Shown here piece by piece: positions 43,936 to 53,005 of a stretch of 64,000 bases of DNA. The notes under the pieces were generated by a model. That model had not been told where the DNA came from, did no database searches, and saw only the letters and a program-made list of their open reading frames with translations. Position 1 is the stretch's first letter; each line of letters begins with the position of its first letter. The stretch spans positions 1 to 64,000 of the forward strand of contig NZ_BMNZ01000001.1 of NCBI RefSeq assembly GCF_014646815.1, given 5' to 3'. Made by a program: the position numbers and the translations under genes. Origin of the DNA: Terrabacter tumescens. Lineage in GTDB: Bacteria; Actinomycetota; Actinomycetes; Actinomycetales; Dermatophilaceae.

Positions 43936-45696
43936 ATGGTCGGCTCGCTCGTCATCGCACTCGTCGTCATCGCCGTGGCCGTCTGGGGCGGCCGACGGGC
44001 CCTGGCCCGGGGCGGCAGCCCCCACGTGACGGACGGGGCGTCGGTCCGTCGTTTCTTCACGTATGCCGTCCTGCTCGGCCTGCTCTTCGTGGCGGGCAAC
44101 GGTGTCGTCGGCCTGCTCGCCAGGGTGCTCGACCCCGGGAACCCGACCGAGTACCTCGAAGGGCTCGACGAGATGCTGGCCCAGCAGACGGCGTTCGCCG
44201 TCGTCGGGGTGCCCCTCTACGTCGTCGTCGCGGCGTGGACCCGGAGCCGGGTCCGCGACGACCCGAGCGAGGCGGCCTCGCGGGGCTTCACCTTCTACCT
44301 GACCGCCGCACAGGTGGTCTCGCTCGTGCTGACCCTCCTGGCCGTGCAGGCCACCGTCGGGTGGGCGCTCGGCGCACCGCAGATGGGCGCCCAGTTCGCT
44401 GAGCTCCTCGTGTGGGGTGGCTCCTGGCTGGCACACCGCTTCGTGGAGCGCCGCGTCGTGGGACGGGACGTGCTGACGGTGGCGGGGCTGCTCGGGGCGG
44501 CCCTCGGTCTGGGCTTCACGGCCGCCGGCGTCGTCATGCTCGTCGCGCACGTGGTGGGGCAGGTGCTGCAGATCCCCTCGAGCCAGACCGCCATGGACCC
44601 GTCGCTGCTGCAGCTCGGCGTCATGACGCTCGTCGCCGGCCTGCCCGTCTGGGCCGTGTGCTGGGTGGTCCCGGCGCGGCGGCTGCAGCGCGGGACCCTC
44701 TGGCACGTGCTCGTCCTGCTCGTCGGCGTCGCGGGCGGCCTGCTCACGGCGGTCGTCGGCGCGAGCGTGGCGCTCGACCGGGTCGTCGTCTGGCTCGTGC
44801 GGGGGACGGGAGCCGACGCCACGGCACAGCTGCAGGCGCTGCCCCCGGCGCTCGGTGCCCTGCTGGTCGGGAGCCTGGTCTGGCTCTACCACCGGTCCGT
44901 CCTGCGGGCCGGTGGCACGGGACCTGACACGGAACCTGGCACGGGACCTGAGACGGCGCCTGACACGGGGCGCACCGAGGTGCGGCGCGCCTACGACTAC
45001 CTGCTCGCCGGTGTCGGGCTCGTCGCGGCCGCCGTGGGTCTCGTCGTCATGATCGTCGCGGGGGTCGAGGGGCTGTCCGGCACCGACGTCGTGCTCGTCG
45101 GTGGGAGCGACCCCGTCGACACCGTCATCGCCGCCGGGACGCTGCTCGTGCTCGGCGGTCCGGTGTGGTGGCTGTTCTGGCGCCGACTCGAGCGCGCCGA
45201 GCAGGCCGACCCGGTGGCGGAGCGCCGCTCCGGCAGCCGCCGCGTCTACGTGCTCCTGCTCTTCGGGGTGGCCGGGGTCGCGGCGGTGGCCGCGCTGCTG
45301 TTCGGCGTGGTCGGGGTGCTCCAGGACGTCTTCGCCGGCTCGGTCGGGCCGCAGACCCTCCAGAACGTCCGCTACCCGTTGGGGATCATCGTGACCTCCG
45401 GGCTGGTCGCGGCCTACCACTGGACCGTGCTGCGCGCCGACCGCGGCGTGCTCGGGGAGCAGCAGCACGGCCCGCGCTACGTCCTGCTCGTCGGCCCGGC
45501 CGACCCGGACGTCGCCCGTGAGGCCCACGCGCGCACCGGCGGCGTCGTCAACCTCGTGGCGCGCACCGACGTCGAGGCGGCGCCGTGGCCGGTGGACGAG
45601 CTGGCGGCCACCCTGGCCGGTCTCCCGGACGCAGGGATCGTCGTCGTCGCGGACGACAAGGGCGGCCTGCGCACGATCCCCGTCACGCCTCCCTGA
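43936..45696 (+). CDS. Polytopic membrane protein with DUF5671 repeats
   Basis: A 586-residue protein with about 12 hydrophobic segments. Units beginning RRFFTYAVLLGLL, RRAYDYLLAGVGLV and RRVYVLLLFGVAG recur, each followed by more membrane helices, which matches the DUF5671 pattern. A Gly/Thr/Pro-rich cytoplasmic or periplasmic linker (GTGPDTEPGTGPETAPDTG) lies near residue 330. The last ~75 residues form a soluble domain (YVLLVGPADPDVAREAHAR). Function unknown; coupled to the anchored protein gene upstream. Confidence 0.72.
   Translation: MVGSLVIALVVIAVAVWGGRRALARGGSPHVTDGASVRRFFTYAVLLGLLFVAGNGVVGLLARVLDPGNPTEYLEGLDEMLAQQTAFAVVGVPLYVVVAAWTRSRVRDDPSEAASRGFTFYLTAAQVVSLVLTLLAVQATVGWALGAPQMGAQFAELLVWGGSWLAHRFVERRVVGRDVLTVAGLLGAALGLGFTAAGVVMLVAHVVGQVLQIPSSQTAMDPSLLQLGVMTLVAGLPVWAVCWVVPARRLQRGTLWHVLVLLVGVAGGLLTAVVGASVALDRVVVWLVRGTGADATAQLQALPPALGALLVGSLVWLYHRSVLRAGGTGPDTEPGTGPETAPDTGRTEVRRAYDYLLAGVGLVAAAVGLVVMIVAGVEGLSGTDVVLVGGSDPVDTVIAAGTLLVLGGPVWWLFWRRLERAEQADPVAERRSGSRRVYVLLLFGVAGVAAVAALLFGVVGVLQDVFAGSVGPQTLQNVRYPLGIIVTSGLVAAYHWTVLRADRGVLGEQQHGPRYVLLVGPADPDVAREAHARTGGVVNLVARTDVEAAPWPVDELAATLAGLPDAGIVVVADDKGGLRTIPVTPP
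44914..44970 (+). repeat. Short direct repeats coding the Gly/Thr/Pro linker
   Basis: ggcacgggacctga-type units (ACGGGACCTGA/ACGGAACCTGG) repeat about four times within the DUF5671 gene. Confidence 0.5.
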
Positions 45697-45702
45697 GACC
45701 TG

Positions 45703-45719
45703 CAGCGGCCAAGCCGCTG
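45703..45719. terminator. Hairpin between the DUF5671 gene and the convergent acyltransferase gene
   Basis: CAGCGGC/GCCGCTG, 7-bp stem with a 3-nt loop; an overlapping alternative pairs CGGCCA with TGGCCG. Confidence 0.45.
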
Positions 45720-45750
45720 GCCGAGGTGTCCGGCCTGCGGAGACGACCGT

Positions 45751-45784
45751 CAGGGCCGGTGAGGGCCGGTCAGGGCCGGTCAGG
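45751..45784. repeat. Three tandem copies of a 10-bp unit
   Basis: CAGGGCCGGT, GAGGGCCGGT, CAGGGCCGGT, then a partial fourth copy (cagg) reaching the stop codon of the acyltransferase gene. Confidence 0.85.
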
Positions 45785-47813
45785 GGATGGGGAGCTCCTT
45801 GAGCACGACCGCCGTGCCGGTCCTCCGCTCGGAGAGGTCGGCCAGGGCCTGCCGGACCGTCTTGGAGAAGAGGTGGGCGCCCTTGATGGTGGGGTGGATC
45901 CGGTCGGACTGCACCTGGTCCGGGTGGGCACGGATCGCGTCGGCCCAGTCGGCCACGACGACGTTGGGCCGGCCCCGAGCGACGAGCTCGAGCGTGGCGT
46001 TGTCGGTGTCGACGCGCGCGAACGGACCCATGATGTTGACGAGGACGACCATGCGGTCGGGCCCGAGGGTGTCGAGGACCTGCTTGACGCGGTCCTCGTC
46101 GACGCCGGCGTTGGTGCCGAAGGCGAGGATGACGGCGCGCCGGTTGCCGTCGCCGCGGGCCGTGACCTCGGCGAGCCCGTCGGACCATCGACGGTTGGAC
46201 TTCGCGTCGATGCGGATGCCCGGGAAGTAGTAGCGCAGGGCCTGCAGGCTGCCCACCATGATCGAGTCGCCGTAGGCGTCGATCTCGTTGCCCGCGGGCA
46301 TCGTGAACGAGGCCTTGGTGCCGGTCGCCGTCGCGGGCCTCGACGCCGAGGGGCCCGGCGTCGGGCTCAGGCCCACGGGGACCGAGGTGGCCGAGGTGGC
46401 CGAGGGGACCGGCGACGAGGCACCGGCCGAGGGCGTCGCGAGCGCCGCTGCGTCCGCCGCGGCCTCGTTCTCGGCGAGCATGCGCGCGGTCTCGCTCTGG
46501 TCGGGCGCCGTGAGGACGATGACGGCCGTCACGACCGCCACGGCGGTGACGGCGCCGGCCAGCCCGCGCTTGCCGCGCACCGTGAGGCCGGACAGGCCGC
46601 CGCGCAGCCTCGATGCCACTCCGCGAAAGCCCAGGGTGCGGAAGGGCGCCTCGACGAAGCGGAAGGTCAGGTCGGCGAGGGCGAGCGTCACGAGCACGCA
46701 CCACAGCCGGGTCAGCAGGTGCGACATGGTGCCGGGCGCCGACGGGTTGTCGAGGGCCACGAGCAGGATGACGGGCCAGTGCCAGAGGTAGATCGAGTAG
46801 GACCGGGCGCCGACCCAGCCGGCGACGGGGTGCTGCAGGGCGCGCTGCAGCCCGGTCGGTCCTCCGGGTCGCCGCTCGACCACCCCCATGACGAGGACGG
46901 CGGTCGCGAGCGAGGCCAGCACGATGCCGCCTCGGAAGGTCAGCGTCGACTGCTCGTCGAGGAGGGCCATCTCACCTAGCAGGACCACGAGGGCGAGCGG
47001 GACGGCATACGCCCCGAGCCGCCCCCAGCGGGACGGCGCCACCCACGGCGCGAGCTGCGGGCTCGCCCACGCGAACGCGAGCGCGGCGCCGGCCATGAGC
47101 CCGATCAGGTGCGTGTCGGTGCCGTAGTAGACACGGGTCGCGTCGGTGCCCGGGGTGAAGAGCACCGCCATGGCCGCCGCTGAGCCGGCGCCGGCGGTGA
47201 CCGCGACCCCCACCCGCACCCGGCTCGGGACCGCGAGCAGCGCCAGGGTCGCGAGAGGCCAGAAGAGGTAGAACTGCTCCTCGACGGCCAGCGACCAGAA
47301 GTTCATGAACAGCTGCGGCGCGGTCTGGTCGAAGTAGCTGGTGCCCGCCGTGATCTCGATCCAGTTCGTCGAGAAGGTCAGGGCGCCGAGCATCTGCCGG
47401 CCCACGTCGACGAGCAGGTCCGAGCTGACGGCGCGGGCGATGAGCACGCTCGTGACGACGCAGAGGACGAGCGCGGGCAGCAGGCGCCGCGCCCGCCGCA
47501 CCCAGAACTGCGAGAGGGCGATGCGGCCGGTGCGCTCCCGCTCGCGCAGCAGCAGCGTGGTGATGAGGAAGCCCGAGACGACGAAGAAGACGTCGACGCC
47601 GAGGAAGCCGCCCGGGAGCCACGACGCGTTGAGGTGGTAGACGAGGACACCGACGATGGCGAGGGCCCTCAGGCCGTCGAGCCCCTCGATGCGCGCCCCG
47701 CGGCCCGAGGACGGGCGACCGGGCAGGGCACGACCGGATCGCGACCTGGCCTCCGTGGCCGTCCCGGCGGTCTGGCTCGTGCCATCCGCCCGTGAAATCG
47801 CCGACGTCGTCAC
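45780..47813 (-). CDS. Acyltransferase family 3 protein with C-terminal SGNH domain
   Basis: A 677-residue membrane O-acyltransferase. GLDGLRALAIVGVLVYHLN and the FWSLAVEEQFYLFWP motif mark the Acyl_transf_3 domain with about ten membrane helices (residues ~45-400). A Ser/Pro/Thr/Ala linker follows, then an extracytoplasmic SGNH hydrolase domain with AYGDSIMVG and DRIHPTIKGAHLF (Asp/His of the triad). Such OafA/OatA-like proteins O-acetylate cell-wall polymers or surface glycans. GTG 47813 has AGGAG upstream; 30 further in-frame residues upstream are possible but lack one. Confidence 0.88.
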   Translation of the reverse strand: MTTSAISRADGTSQTAGTATEARSRSGRALPGRPSSGRGARIEGLDGLRALAIVGVLVYHLNASWLPGGFLGVDVFFVVSGFLITTLLLRERERTGRIALSQFWVRRARRLLPALVLCVVTSVLIARAVSSDLLVDVGRQMLGALTFSTNWIEITAGTSYFDQTAPQLFMNFWSLAVEEQFYLFWPLATLALLAVPSRVRVGVAVTAGAGSAAAMAVLFTPGTDATRVYYGTDTHLIGLMAGAALAFAWASPQLAPWVAPSRWGRLGAYAVPLALVVLLGEMALLDEQSTLTFRGGIVLASLATAVLVMGVVERRPGGPTGLQRALQHPVAGWVGARSYSIYLWHWPVILLVALDNPSAPGTMSHLLTRLWCVLVTLALADLTFRFVEAPFRTLGFRGVASRLRGGLSGLTVRGKRGLAGAVTAVAVVTAVIVLTAPDQSETARMLAENEAAADAAALATPSAGASSPVPSATSATSVPVGLSPTPGPSASRPATATGTKASFTMPAGNEIDAYGDSIMVGSLQALRYYFPGIRIDAKSNRRWSDGLAEVTARGDGNRRAVILAFGTNAGVDEDRVKQVLDTLGPDRMVVLVNIMGPFARVDTDNATLELVARGRPNVVVADWADAIRAHPDQVQSDRIHPTIKGAHLFSKTVRQALADLSERRTGTAVVLKELPIP

Positions 47814-47908
47814 GTCGCTCCTTCCGTGGCCTGCGGTGAGTGGAGTCACCGGTGTGCCTGCCGCGAGCATAGTGACGGGTGGTGCCCACGTTGCGGCGCC
47901 ACGCGGCA

Positions 47909-47914
47909 TACCGT
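47909..47914 (+). promoter_or_regulatory. -10 hexamer TACCGT before acyP
   Basis: TACCGT, then gtcggg (6 nt), then GTG 47921. It overlaps a GGCATAC heptamer at 47905-47911. Confidence 0.45.
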
Positions 47915-47920
47915 GTCGGG

Positions 47921-48235
47921 GTGGACGGAGCAGCGAGCGGGCCGACGGACGAGACGGTGCGGGTCACGATGTTCGTGCGGGGAAGAGTGCAGGGAGTCGG
48001 CTTCCGGTGGTGGACCCGGGCACGGGCGCTCGAGCTCGGTCTCGTCGGGCACGCCCGCAACACGGTGGACGGACGCGTCGAGGTCGCGGCGCAGGGCAGC
48101 GCGGACGCCGTCGACGCCCTCGAGGCGCTGCTGCGCGAGAGCCCCTCGACGACGCGCCGCCCCGGCCACGTCGAGGGAGTCGTCGTGCAGCCCGGCGTTC
48201 CGAGGGACGGGATCACCGGATTCGTCGAACGGTGA
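47921..48235 (+). CDS. acyP: Acylphosphatase
   Basis: A 104-residue enzyme hydrolysing acyl phosphates. The signature VRGRVQGVGFRWWTRARA contains the phosphate-binding loop and catalytic Arg, and the catalytic Asn is in GHARNTVDGRVEV. GTG 47921 is set by the -10 box and gives a length close to the family's ~90 residues; an upstream GTG at 47879 would add 14. In many actinobacteria acyP lies directly before smc; here chorismate mutase and a flavin enzyme intervene. Confidence 0.88.
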   Translation: MDGAASGPTDETVRVTMFVRGRVQGVGFRWWTRARALELGLVGHARNTVDGRVEVAAQGSADAVDALEALLRESPSTTRRPGHVEGVVVQPGVPRDGITGFVER

Positions 48236-48241
48236 GCCGCC

Positions 48242-48247
48242 TAGGCT
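48242..48247 (+). promoter_or_regulatory. -10 hexamer TAGGCT before the chorismate mutase gene
   Basis: TAGGCT, then gaccgg (6 nt), then GTG 48254. Confidence 0.5.
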
Positions 48248-48253
48248 GACCGG

Positions 48254-48574
48254 GTGAGCGACGTGCCCGACGTGCCTGAGGTCCCCGAGGTCCCTGCCGA
48301 GCTCGCGCGGCTGCGCAGCAGCATCGACAACATCGATGCCGCGCTCGTGCACCTGCTGGCCGAGCGCTTCAAGTGCACCCAGCAGGTCGGCCGGCTCAAG
48401 GCCGAGCAGCACCTGCCCGCCGCGGACCCGCAGCGCGAGGAGCGACAGATCGCGCGGCTGCGGTCGCTCGCCGACAGTGCCGGTCTCGACCCGGTCTTCG
48501 CCGAGGCGTTCCTGAACTTCATCATCGCCGAGGTCATCCACCACCACGAGCGCATCGCGAACGGCGACACGTAG
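48254..48574 (+). CDS. Chorismate mutase (AroQ fold)
   Basis: A 106-residue all-helical protein: LARLRSSIDNIDAALVHLLA (residues 17-36), ERFKCTQQVGRLKAEQHLPA and PQREERQIARL, with the Arg, Lys and Glu/Gln residues that bind chorismate in AroQ-type mutases. It converts chorismate to prephenate for Phe/Tyr synthesis. The N-terminus has a short VPDVPEVPEVP repeat. Confidence 0.9.
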   Translation: MSDVPDVPEVPEVPAELARLRSSIDNIDAALVHLLAERFKCTQQVGRLKAEQHLPAADPQREERQIARLRSLADSAGLDPVFAEAFLNFIIAEVIHHHERIANGDT

Positions 48575-48587
48575 GGGCGCGCTCGGG

Positions 48588-49247
48588 TCAGTAGAGCGTC
48601 GCCTGCTGTCGCTCCTCGAGGGCCGCGTCGTAGGCAGCCGCCTCGGCGTCCGAGGCGAAGCCACCCGCCTCGCGGGTCATGGTGCCGGCCGTCGGCAGCG
48701 TCCTCGGGTCGACCCGGGACCCGCTGTCCCACAGACGGCTCCGCCGGACCGCCCTCGCGCACTGGAAGTAGACGCGCTCGACCGTGACGACGAGCACCGA
48801 GGCGGGCGCGATGCCTTTGACCTCGTGCCGGGCCAGCTCGCCCGGATCGGTCGAGATGACCGCCGTGCCGCGCACCCGCAGCTCCTCGCCGAGCCCCGGC
48901 ACGAGGAAGAGCAGGCCCACCCGCGGGTCGGCGACGACGTTGCGCAGCGTGTCGAGACGGTGGTTGCCCCGACGGTCCGGGATGACGAGGGTGCGCTCGT
49001 CGCGGACGACGACGAACCCCGGGGCGTCGCCGCGCGGCGACTGGTCCAGGCCCCCGTCGCCGACCGTCGCGACGACGACGAACGGGGCGGCGGCGATGAT
49101 CCGGGTGTGGCTGGGCGTCAGCGTCCGGGACTCCTTGGCGAGGCTGTTCGGCGCCGGGGTGCCGGGGTAGACCTCGAGCAGCCGCTCGACCGAGGTGACG
49201 TCGTGCTCGTCCTGCGCAGGGCCTCCGCGGCGCTCGTCCGTGTCCAC
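48588..49247 (-). CDS. Pyridoxamine 5'-phosphate oxidase-family flavoprotein (MSMEG_1061 type)
   Basis: A 219-residue split-barrel protein. APFVVVATVGDGGLDQSPRG near residue 52 and VVRDERTLVIPDRRGNHRLD bind FMN in this family; GLLFLVPGLGEELRVRGTA follows. Related proteins are FMN- or F420-dependent oxidoreductases. The start codon is GTG 49247. It converges on the chorismate mutase gene. Confidence 0.83.
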   Translation of the reverse strand: MDTDERRGGPAQDEHDVTSVERLLEVYPGTPAPNSLAKESRTLTPSHTRIIAAAPFVVVATVGDGGLDQSPRGDAPGFVVVRDERTLVIPDRRGNHRLDTLRNVVADPRVGLLFLVPGLGEELRVRGTAVISTDPGELARHEVKGIAPASVLVVTVERVYFQCARAVRRSRLWDSGSRVDPRTLPTAGTMTREAGGFASDAEAAAYDAALEERQQATLY

Positions 49248-49253
49248 CCACCC

Positions 49254-49259
49254 ACGGTA
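49254..49259 (-). promoter_or_regulatory. -10 hexamer TACCGT before the flavoprotein gene
   Basis: TACCGT on the minus strand, then gggtgg (6 nt), then GTG 49247. It overlaps a GTATGCC heptamer at 49257-49263. Confidence 0.5.
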
Positions 49260-49270
49260 TGCCGTCCGGC

Positions 49271-49320
49271 GGGCTGCGGCGGGCTGCGGCGGGCTCCGGC
49301 GGGCTCCGGCGGGCTCCGGC
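49271..49320. repeat. Five tandem 10-bp units upstream of smc
   Basis: GGGCTGCGGC twice, then GGGCTCCGGC three times, with a degenerate copy before them. The 164-nt gap between the flavoprotein gene and smc contains this array, then TACGCT at 49364-49369 as a possible smc -10. Confidence 0.85.
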
Positions 49321-49411
49321 AGCGCGGGGCGCTCGCCTCCCCGGTGCAGGGCCCCGCGGCTAGTACGCTGACCGGGATCGCTGGCTGGCTGGACAAAGGA
49401 TTTCTCGGGTC

Positions 49412-52400
49412 GTGTACGTCAAGAGCCTCACCCTGAAGGGCTTCAAGTCCTTCGCCTCGGCGACCCACATGCGTCTCGAGCCCGGCATCACCTGCATCGT
49501 CGGCCCCAACGGCTCCGGCAAGAGCAACGTCGTCGACGCGCTCGCCTGGGTGATGGGCGAGCAGGGCGCCAAGTCGCTGCGCGGCGGCAAGATGGAGGAC
49601 GTCATCTTCGCCGGCACGTCCGGTCGGGCCCCGCTCGGTCGGGCCGAGGTCGCGCTCACCATCGACAACACCGACGGCGCGCTGCCGATCGACTACACCG
49701 AGGTGACGATCGCCCGCACGATGTTCCGCAACGGCGGTTCGGAGTACGCCATCAACGGCACCCCCTGCCGGCTGCTCGACGTGCAGGAGCTCCTCTCCGA
49801 CAGCGGCATCGGCCGCGAGATGCACGTCATCGTCGGGCAGGGGCAGCTCGACACCGTCCTGCGCGCGACCCCCGAGGAGCGCCGCGGCTTCATCGAGGAG
49901 GCCGCGGGCGTCCTCAAGCACCGCAAGCGCAAGGAACGCGCGCTGCGCAAGCTCGACACGATGGAGGCCAACCTCACCCGGGTGCACGACCTCACGGGCG
50001 AGATCCGCCGGCAGCTGGGACCGCTCGGTCGCCAGGCCGAGACGGCCCGCAAGGCCGCCGTCATCCAGACCGACGCCCGCGACGCCCGCCTGCGCCTGCT
50101 GGCCGACGACCTCGTCCAGCTGACCTCGACGCTCGAGCAGGAGGTCGCCGACGAGTCGGCCCTCATCGAGCGGCGCTCCGAGGTGGAGGAGTCCATCGGC
50201 GACCTCGCCCACCGGCTGTCCACGCTGGAGGAGGCGGCCGGGGCCGCCCGCCCCGCGCTGACCCGGGCCCAGGACGAGTACGTCTCGCTCGGTCGCCTCG
50301 TCGAGCGGATGGCCTCGACCCGGTCGCTGGCCGCCGAGCGCGTGCGCCTGCTGAGCGAGGACGACGAGCCCGACGCCCCCGGGCAGAGCCGCGACCCGGT
50401 TCAGCTGCGCGAGCAGGCCGCCGAGGTGCGCGAGCAGGAGGCGTACCTCCTCGAGGAGATCGCCGAGGCCAAGGCCGCCCTCGAGGAGGCGGTCCTGAAC
50501 CGCACCGACGCCGAGCGCGGGCACGCCGAGGAGACCACCCGCCTGCAGCGCGAGGCCCGGGCCGCCGCCGACCGGCGTGAGGGCCTGGCCAAGCTTGGGG
50601 GACAGGTCGGCGCCAAGGCCTCGCGCATCGAGGCCCGTGAGGCCGAGGTCGGACGGCTGCGCAGCACCATCGAGGCCGCCCAGGCCCGCGCGGCCGAGGC
50701 CGAGCACGAGTTCTCCCGGCTCGAGTCGAGCGTCGCCCAGGACGAGGAGGGCGAGGAGGGCCTCGACACCGCCTACGAGGAGGCCGCCGAGCGCCTCGAC
50801 GCCGCCGAGGCCGAGCTCGCCCGTTGGAAGGAGGCCGAGGCGAACGCCGAGCGCGCACGCACCACGGCCGCCGCCCGCGTCGAGGCCCTCGGCCTCAGCC
50901 TCAGCCGCAAGGACGGCGCCGCCGCGTTGCTGGCCGCCGCCGACGACAGCCACGAGATCCTCGGGTCGGTCGCCTCGCTCGTCACCGTCGAGCCCGGCCT
51001 CGAGAACGCCGTCGCCGCCGCCCTCGGGTCCGCGGCCGAGGCGCTCGCCGTCGGCTCCCTCGAGGCGGCGGCCGCCGCCCTCGACGCCCTCCGCGACGGC
51101 GACAACGGTAGGGCCAGCCTGCTCGTCTCCGAGTCGGCCACGCCCGTCGACCACGCCTCCTGGCCCGCCCTGCCAGGCGAGGCCCGCTGGGCCCGCGACG
51201 TCGTGGAGTGCCCCGCGTCCGTGCGTCCGGCCGTCGACCAGGTGCTCGAGCGCGTCGCCCTCGTGCCCGACGGCTCCGCCGCCCGCACCCTCGTGCGCAG
51301 CCACCCCGGCCTGACCGCCGTCACCCGCGGCGGCGACGTCTACGCCCCCGGGGCCGTGCGCGGCGGCAGCACGAGCGCACCGAGCCTGCTCGAGCTGCAG
51401 GCCGCACTGGACGACGCCCAGGACGCCATGGCGCGCGCCACCCGTGAGGGCGAGGAGGCCCGGTTCCGCGTGGCCGGCGCCGAGTCGCACCGTGCCGAGC
51501 TCGCCGACGCGGTCGAGGCCGCGCTCGAGCGGCTCAACGAGAGCGACGCCCGGATGGCCGCGATCGCCGAGAAGCTCGGCTCGCTGGGGCAGACCCTGCG
51601 AGCCGCTCGGTCCGAGGTCGAGCGCACCGAGAAGGCCATCGCCGACGCCATGACGGCCCTCGAGGCCGACCAGACCGAGCACGCCGCCCTCCTCGAGCGC
51701 CTCGAGGCCGCGAGCGGCGAGGGCGACTTCGCCGACGAGCCCTCGACGGAGGAGCGCGACCGGCTCGAGGCCGTCGCCCGCGAGGCACGCGCGGCCGAGA
51801 CCGAGCTGCGTCTCGCGCTGCGCACCCGCGAGGAGCGGTCACGCGCCCTCAAGGACCGCGCCGACGCGCTCGAGCGCAGTGCCCGCCACGAGGAGGAGAC
51901 CCGTCGCCGGCTCGCCGAGAAGCGCGCCCGCCGTCGCACCGAGGCCGCCGTCGCCGATGCCGTGCGCGCTGCTGCCACGTGGGCCCACGAGCTGCTCGTC
52001 GAGTCGGCCGAGCAGGCCGGCCGGGCGCGTGCCGCCGGCGAGGCGGAGCGCACCGAGCGCGACGCCGAGCTCGCGGTCGTGCGCCGCGACATCTCGGTCC
52101 TGCAGGCCGAGCTGCGCGAGCTGACCGACACCGTGCACCGCGACGAGGTCGCCCGCACCCAGCAGCGCCTGCGCATCGAGCAGCTCGAGACCAAGGCCGT
52201 CGAGGAGCTCGGCATCGCGCCGTCCGACCTCGTCGAGGAGTACGGCCCGCACCAGCTCGTGCCGGCCGTGCCCGACCCCGACGCAGACCCGGACGCGCCC
52301 CAGGCGGACCCCGTGCCCTTCGTGCGCGAGGCCCAGGAGAAGCGGCTTCGGCAGGCCGAGCGCAAGCTGAACGCCCTCGGGCGCATCAACCCGCTCGCTC

Positions 52401-52990
52401 TCGAGGAGTTCACGGCCCTCGAGGAGCGCCACAAGTTCCTCACCGAGCAGCTCGAGGACCTCAAGAACTCCAAGCGGGACCTGCTCGACATCGTCAAGGA
52501 GGTCGACGAGCGCGTCGAGCGCGTCTTCGCCGAGGCCTTCGAGGACACCGCGGTCCAGTTCGAGCGCGTCTTCCAGCGCCTCTTCCCGGGCGGCGAGGGG
52601 CGACTCGTCCTCACCGACCCGTCCAACATGCTGACGACCGGCCTCGAGGTAGAGGCCCGGCCCCCGGGCAAGAAGATCAAGCGGCTGTCGCTGCTCTCCG
52701 GCGGCGAGCGCTCGCTCGTCGCGGTGGCGCTGCTCGTCGCGATCTTCAAGGCGCGGCCCTCGCCCTTCTACATCATGGATGAGGTCGAGGCCGCCCTCGA
52801 CGACGCCAACCTCGGCCGCCTCATCACCCTCTTCGAGGAGCTGCGCGACAGCTCCCAGCTCATCGTCATCACCCACCAGAAGAAGACGATGGAGATCGCT
52901 GACGCCCTCTACGGCGTCAGCATGCGCGGCGACGGTGTCACGACGGTCGTGAGCCAGCGGCTGCGCGACGTCGCCGACCGCTCCGCCTGA
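49412..52990 (+). CDS. smc: Chromosome segregation protein SMC
   Basis: A 1192-residue condensin ATPase. Walker A GPNGSGKSNVVDALAWVMGE (residues 31-50), long coiled coils (about 170-500 and 680-1030), a hinge near 510-660, the ABC signature LSGGERSLVAVALL and Walker B FYIMDEVEAALDDAN near the C-terminus. With ScpA and ScpB, not in this window, it compacts and segregates the chromosome. GTG 49412 follows AAAGGA at a loose distance. A GC-rich hairpin lies just after the stop. Confidence 0.97.
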   Translation: MYVKSLTLKGFKSFASATHMRLEPGITCIVGPNGSGKSNVVDALAWVMGEQGAKSLRGGKMEDVIFAGTSGRAPLGRAEVALTIDNTDGALPIDYTEVTIARTMFRNGGSEYAINGTPCRLLDVQELLSDSGIGREMHVIVGQGQLDTVLRATPEERRGFIEEAAGVLKHRKRKERALRKLDTMEANLTRVHDLTGEIRRQLGPLGRQAETARKAAVIQTDARDARLRLLADDLVQLTSTLEQEVADESALIERRSEVEESIGDLAHRLSTLEEAAGAARPALTRAQDEYVSLGRLVERMASTRSLAAERVRLLSEDDEPDAPGQSRDPVQLREQAAEVREQEAYLLEEIAEAKAALEEAVLNRTDAERGHAEETTRLQREARAAADRREGLAKLGGQVGAKASRIEAREAEVGRLRSTIEAAQARAAEAEHEFSRLESSVAQDEEGEEGLDTAYEEAAERLDAAEAELARWKEAEANAERARTTAAARVEALGLSLSRKDGAAALLAAADDSHEILGSVASLVTVEPGLENAVAAALGSAAEALAVGSLEAAAAALDALRDGDNGRASLLVSESATPVDHASWPALPGEARWARDVVECPASVRPAVDQVLERVALVPDGSAARTLVRSHPGLTAVTRGGDVYAPGAVRGGSTSAPSLLELQAALDDAQDAMARATREGEEARFRVAGAESHRAELADAVEAALERLNESDARMAAIAEKLGSLGQTLRAARSEVERTEKAIADAMTALEADQTEHAALLERLEAASGEGDFADEPSTEERDRLEAVAREARAAETELRLALRTREERSRALKDRADALERSARHEEETRRRLAEKRARRRTEAAVADAVRAAATWAHELLVESAEQAGRARAAGEAERTERDAELAVVRRDISVLQAELRELTDTVHRDEVARTQQRLRIEQLETKAVEELGIAPSDLVEEYGPHQLVPAVPDPDADPDAPQADPVPFVREAQEKRLRQAERKLNALGRINPLALEEFTALEERHKFLTEQLEDLKNSKRDLLDIVKEVDERVERVFAEAFEDTAVQFERVFQRLFPGGEGRLVLTDPSNMLTTGLEVEARPPGKKIKRLSLLSGGERSLVAVALLVAIFKARPSPFYIMDEVEAALDDANLGRLITLFEELRDSSQLIVITHQKKTMEIADALYGVSMRGDGVTTVVSQRLRDVADRSA

Positions 52991-53005
52991 GGCACGCGGC
53001 ATACG

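Noticed and set aside
43888-46704. A 938-codon minus-strand frame opposite the DUF5671 gene
   Set aside because: His/Arg/Asp-rich shadow of membrane-protein codons; no motif, and it also overlaps the acyltransferase gene in another frame.
49271-49320. CRISPR-like array
   Set aside because: The units are 10 bp, contiguous and without spacers.
49118-51682. Long minus-strand frame opposite the first half of smc
   Set aside because: Leu/Gly/Asp shadow of coiled-coil codons on the real gene.
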